Below are positions 4,677 to 5,608 of a stretch of 5,608 nt of DNA, in pieces. The stretch is from Lentisphaeria bacterium. Its GTDB lineage: Bacteria; Verrucomicrobiota; Lentisphaeria; Oligosphaerales; PUNB01. A program made the translations under genes and the position numbers. The stretch covers positions 1-5,608 of the forward strand of contig SLNM01000352.1 of NCBI GenBank assembly GCA_007133055.1, read 5' to 3'. A model generated the notes under the pieces. That model saw only the letters and a program-made list of their open reading frames with translations, was not told where the DNA came from and made no database searches. Within the stretch, counting starts at the first letter, position 1, and each line of letters starts with the position of its first letter.

Positions 4677-5384
4677 ATGACTCGATGCGATTTACATATT
4701 CACAGCGCCCTTTCCGCCTGCGGCGAGAACACCATGTCGCCACGCCGAATCCTCGAGCGAGCGCGGGCGGCCGGTCTCGACTTGGTGGCGCTGACCGATC
4801 ATAATGCTTCGGGGCATGTGGAATTATTCTGCCGCCTGGCCGATGATTTTGGCATGGGGGCAATTCCGGCACTGGAGGTGACCAGTCGCGAGGAAGTTCA
4901 TGTGCTCGCATATTTTCCCGCGCTCGAGAAGCTGCATGCATTTCAACGGCTGCTCGATGATTCGCTGCCGCCTCTGGAGAACAATGCCGATTTCTTCGGC
5001 GAGCAAGTGGTTTACGACGAGCACGATCGGATCGTTGGTCTGGACACGCGCCTGCGCCAGATTGGTAGCAGTTTGGGATTGACCGGATTGGTCAGGGAAG
5101 TGCATCGGCTGGCCGGGATAATCATTCCCGCCCATGTCTTTCGCGCCCGCTTCAGCCTGACCAGCCAGCTTGGTTTTATCGACGGTGAAACCGGCTTCGA
5201 CGCGGTGGAAGTAACTGCCAAACAGTGGCGTCGTCGCCGATTGCATGTGGGCGCCCGGGAAAACGGGCTGCCGGTGATTGCCGGTTCGGACAGTCATTTT
5301 CTTGAGGACATTGGCCGTTTTCATCTTGAATTAAAGGGCGAAGCAAGGTCGTTGCAGGGGCTGATCGAGGCATTGTCGGCATAG
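4677..5384 (+). CDS. PHP-domain metal-dependent phosphoesterase
   Basis: This is a stand-alone PHP (polymerase and histidinol phosphatase) domain protein of 235 residues that probably hydrolyses a phosphoester in the cytoplasm using a metal cluster; the substrate is unknown. The metal-binding motifs are all present: DLHIHS (5-10, His7 and His9), TDHN (40-43), Glu67 in ALEVTSREEVH with His75, PAHV (151-154, His153) and GSDSH (203-207, Asp205 and His207). CGENTM (15-20) after the first motif, and FGEQVVYDEHDRIVG in the middle, mark a subfamily I recall mainly from anaerobes, sometimes near hydrogenase genes; that is recollection, and no such gene is visible here. ATG 4677 puts DLHIHS at the usual N-terminal position, but no clear Shine-Dalgarno sequence or promoter precedes it. 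The gene begins 76 bp after the large palindrome, is divergent from comM, and seems monocistronic within the window. Confidence 0.92.
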   Translation: MTRCDLHIHSALSACGENTMSPRRILERARAAGLDLVALTDHNASGHVELFCRLADDFGMGAIPALEVTSREEVHVLAYFPALEKLHAFQRLLDDSLPPLENNADFFGEQVVYDEHDRIVGLDTRLRQIGSSLGLTGLVREVHRLAGIIIPAHVFRARFSLTSQLGFIDGETGFDAVEVTAKQWRRRRLHVGARENGLPVIAGSDSHFLEDIGRFHLELKGEARSLQGLIEALSA

Positions 5385-5437
5385 CCGGAGAAATGTAACC
5401 AGTCAGACATAAGTGTAAATCCATGGTTCTAACAACT

Positions 5438-5549
5438 ACCTGAATCCGTGATAAAATTGGCGAAAAGTATTGTAATTAACTAATTGCAAAAGGGTTGTAC
5501 AATAACGGCTTTTCACCAATCAGGTTAAAAACTATTTTTCGCCAATTTT
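5438..5549. mobile_element. MITE-like unit with 14-bp inverted repeats (dispersed repeat, copy B)
   Basis: AAAATTGGCGAAAA (5453-5466) is the exact reverse complement of TTTTCGCCAATTTT (5536-5549), with 69 AT-rich bases between. The left side carries a further ACCTGAATCCGT (5438-5449), and the segment 5438-5461 repeats at 2532-2555. The interior contains the palindrome TTGTACAA (5495-5502) and no transposase, so a non-autonomous element of about 110 bp is plausible. The right side does not extend into a matching ACGGATTCAGGT, so the inverted repeats are unequal and the exact ends are uncertain. The arms are too far apart for a simple terminator, though transcripts entering here could still fold. 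Confidence 0.45.
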
Positions 5550-5608
5550 CCCCGTCCGGGAAAGCCAGCGGCACCATATCCGCTTCGTTGACTGCGACTT
5601 GCGGTAGA
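5476..5608 (-). CDS. Possible 3' end of a gene running off the window
   Basis: On the minus strand an open frame enters from the right edge and continues for 43 codons to TAA (5478-5476). The first part (LPQVAVNEADMVPLAFPDG) has many G/C third positions and looks moderately protein-like. The tail (NWRKIVFNLIGEKP and onward) is AT-rich and overlaps the inverted repeat and interior of the MITE-like unit. I do not recognise it. An open frame of this length can arise by chance, and another minus-strand frame is open for 24 codons over the same bases, so this is weak. If real, it would converge on the PHP gene with the repeat unit forming its C-terminus. Confidence 0.2.
   Translation of the reverse strand, partial: LPQVAVNEADMVPLAFPDGENWRKIVFNLIGEKPLLYNPFAIS

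Noticed and set aside
5453..5549. Intrinsic terminator for the PHP gene
   Set aside because: The arms are 69 bp apart and AT-rich, unlike a compact GC-rich stem followed by a T-run; a repeat element fits better.

Overview
The window is GC-rich bacterial chromosome with four complete, confidently placed protein genes, one well-formed gene of uncertain function, and an unusual amount of structured, repeat-rich DNA between them. The protein set (pyruvoyl aspartate decarboxylase, ComM/YifB, a bacterial XPF-type nuclease, a PHP-domain phosphoesterase with a CGENTM signature) and the 7-bp tandem repeats suggest a Gram-negative, probably anaerobic, environmental bacterium. Desulfuromonadota or Kiritimatiellota-like lineages would fit, but nothing here fixes the taxon.

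Layout. Positions 1-225 hold no supported gene: a long imperfect hairpin (36-99) is followed at once by nine copies of a 7-bp repeat (101-163). Then come panD (250-612, +) and, 7 bp later, a 400-residue protein resembling six-hairpin (alpha/alpha-barrel) glycosidases (620-1822, +). This pair converges with a minus-strand pair. The two arms meet at a 12-bp hairpin (1840-1866) that probably terminates transcription. The minus-strand pair is comM (4132-2597) followed, after 72 bp, by a short ERCC4/XPF-family nuclease with tandem helix-hairpin-helix motifs (2524-1865). A branch-migration helicase beside a structure-specific nuclease suggests a recombination or repair module, read from a compact promoter at about 4161-4190. 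The promoter's -10 region lies inside a 7-8-7 inverted repeat, a candidate operator.

From 4174 to 4676 no gene is supported. The stretch carries a degenerate 7-bp repeat and three adjacent inverted repeats, ending in a 172-bp imperfect palindrome (4429-4600). A PHP-domain metal-dependent phosphoesterase follows (4677-5384, +). Beyond it lies a MITE-like unit with 14-bp perfect inverted repeats (5438-5549), one end of which is repeated in the comM-nuclease spacer (2532-2555). A possible partial minus-strand reading frame runs off the right edge.

The main points of interest are the comM-XPF pair with its candidate operator, and a family of related small repeats or palindromes in the spacers, one copy of which supplies the nuclease gene's ribosome binding site.
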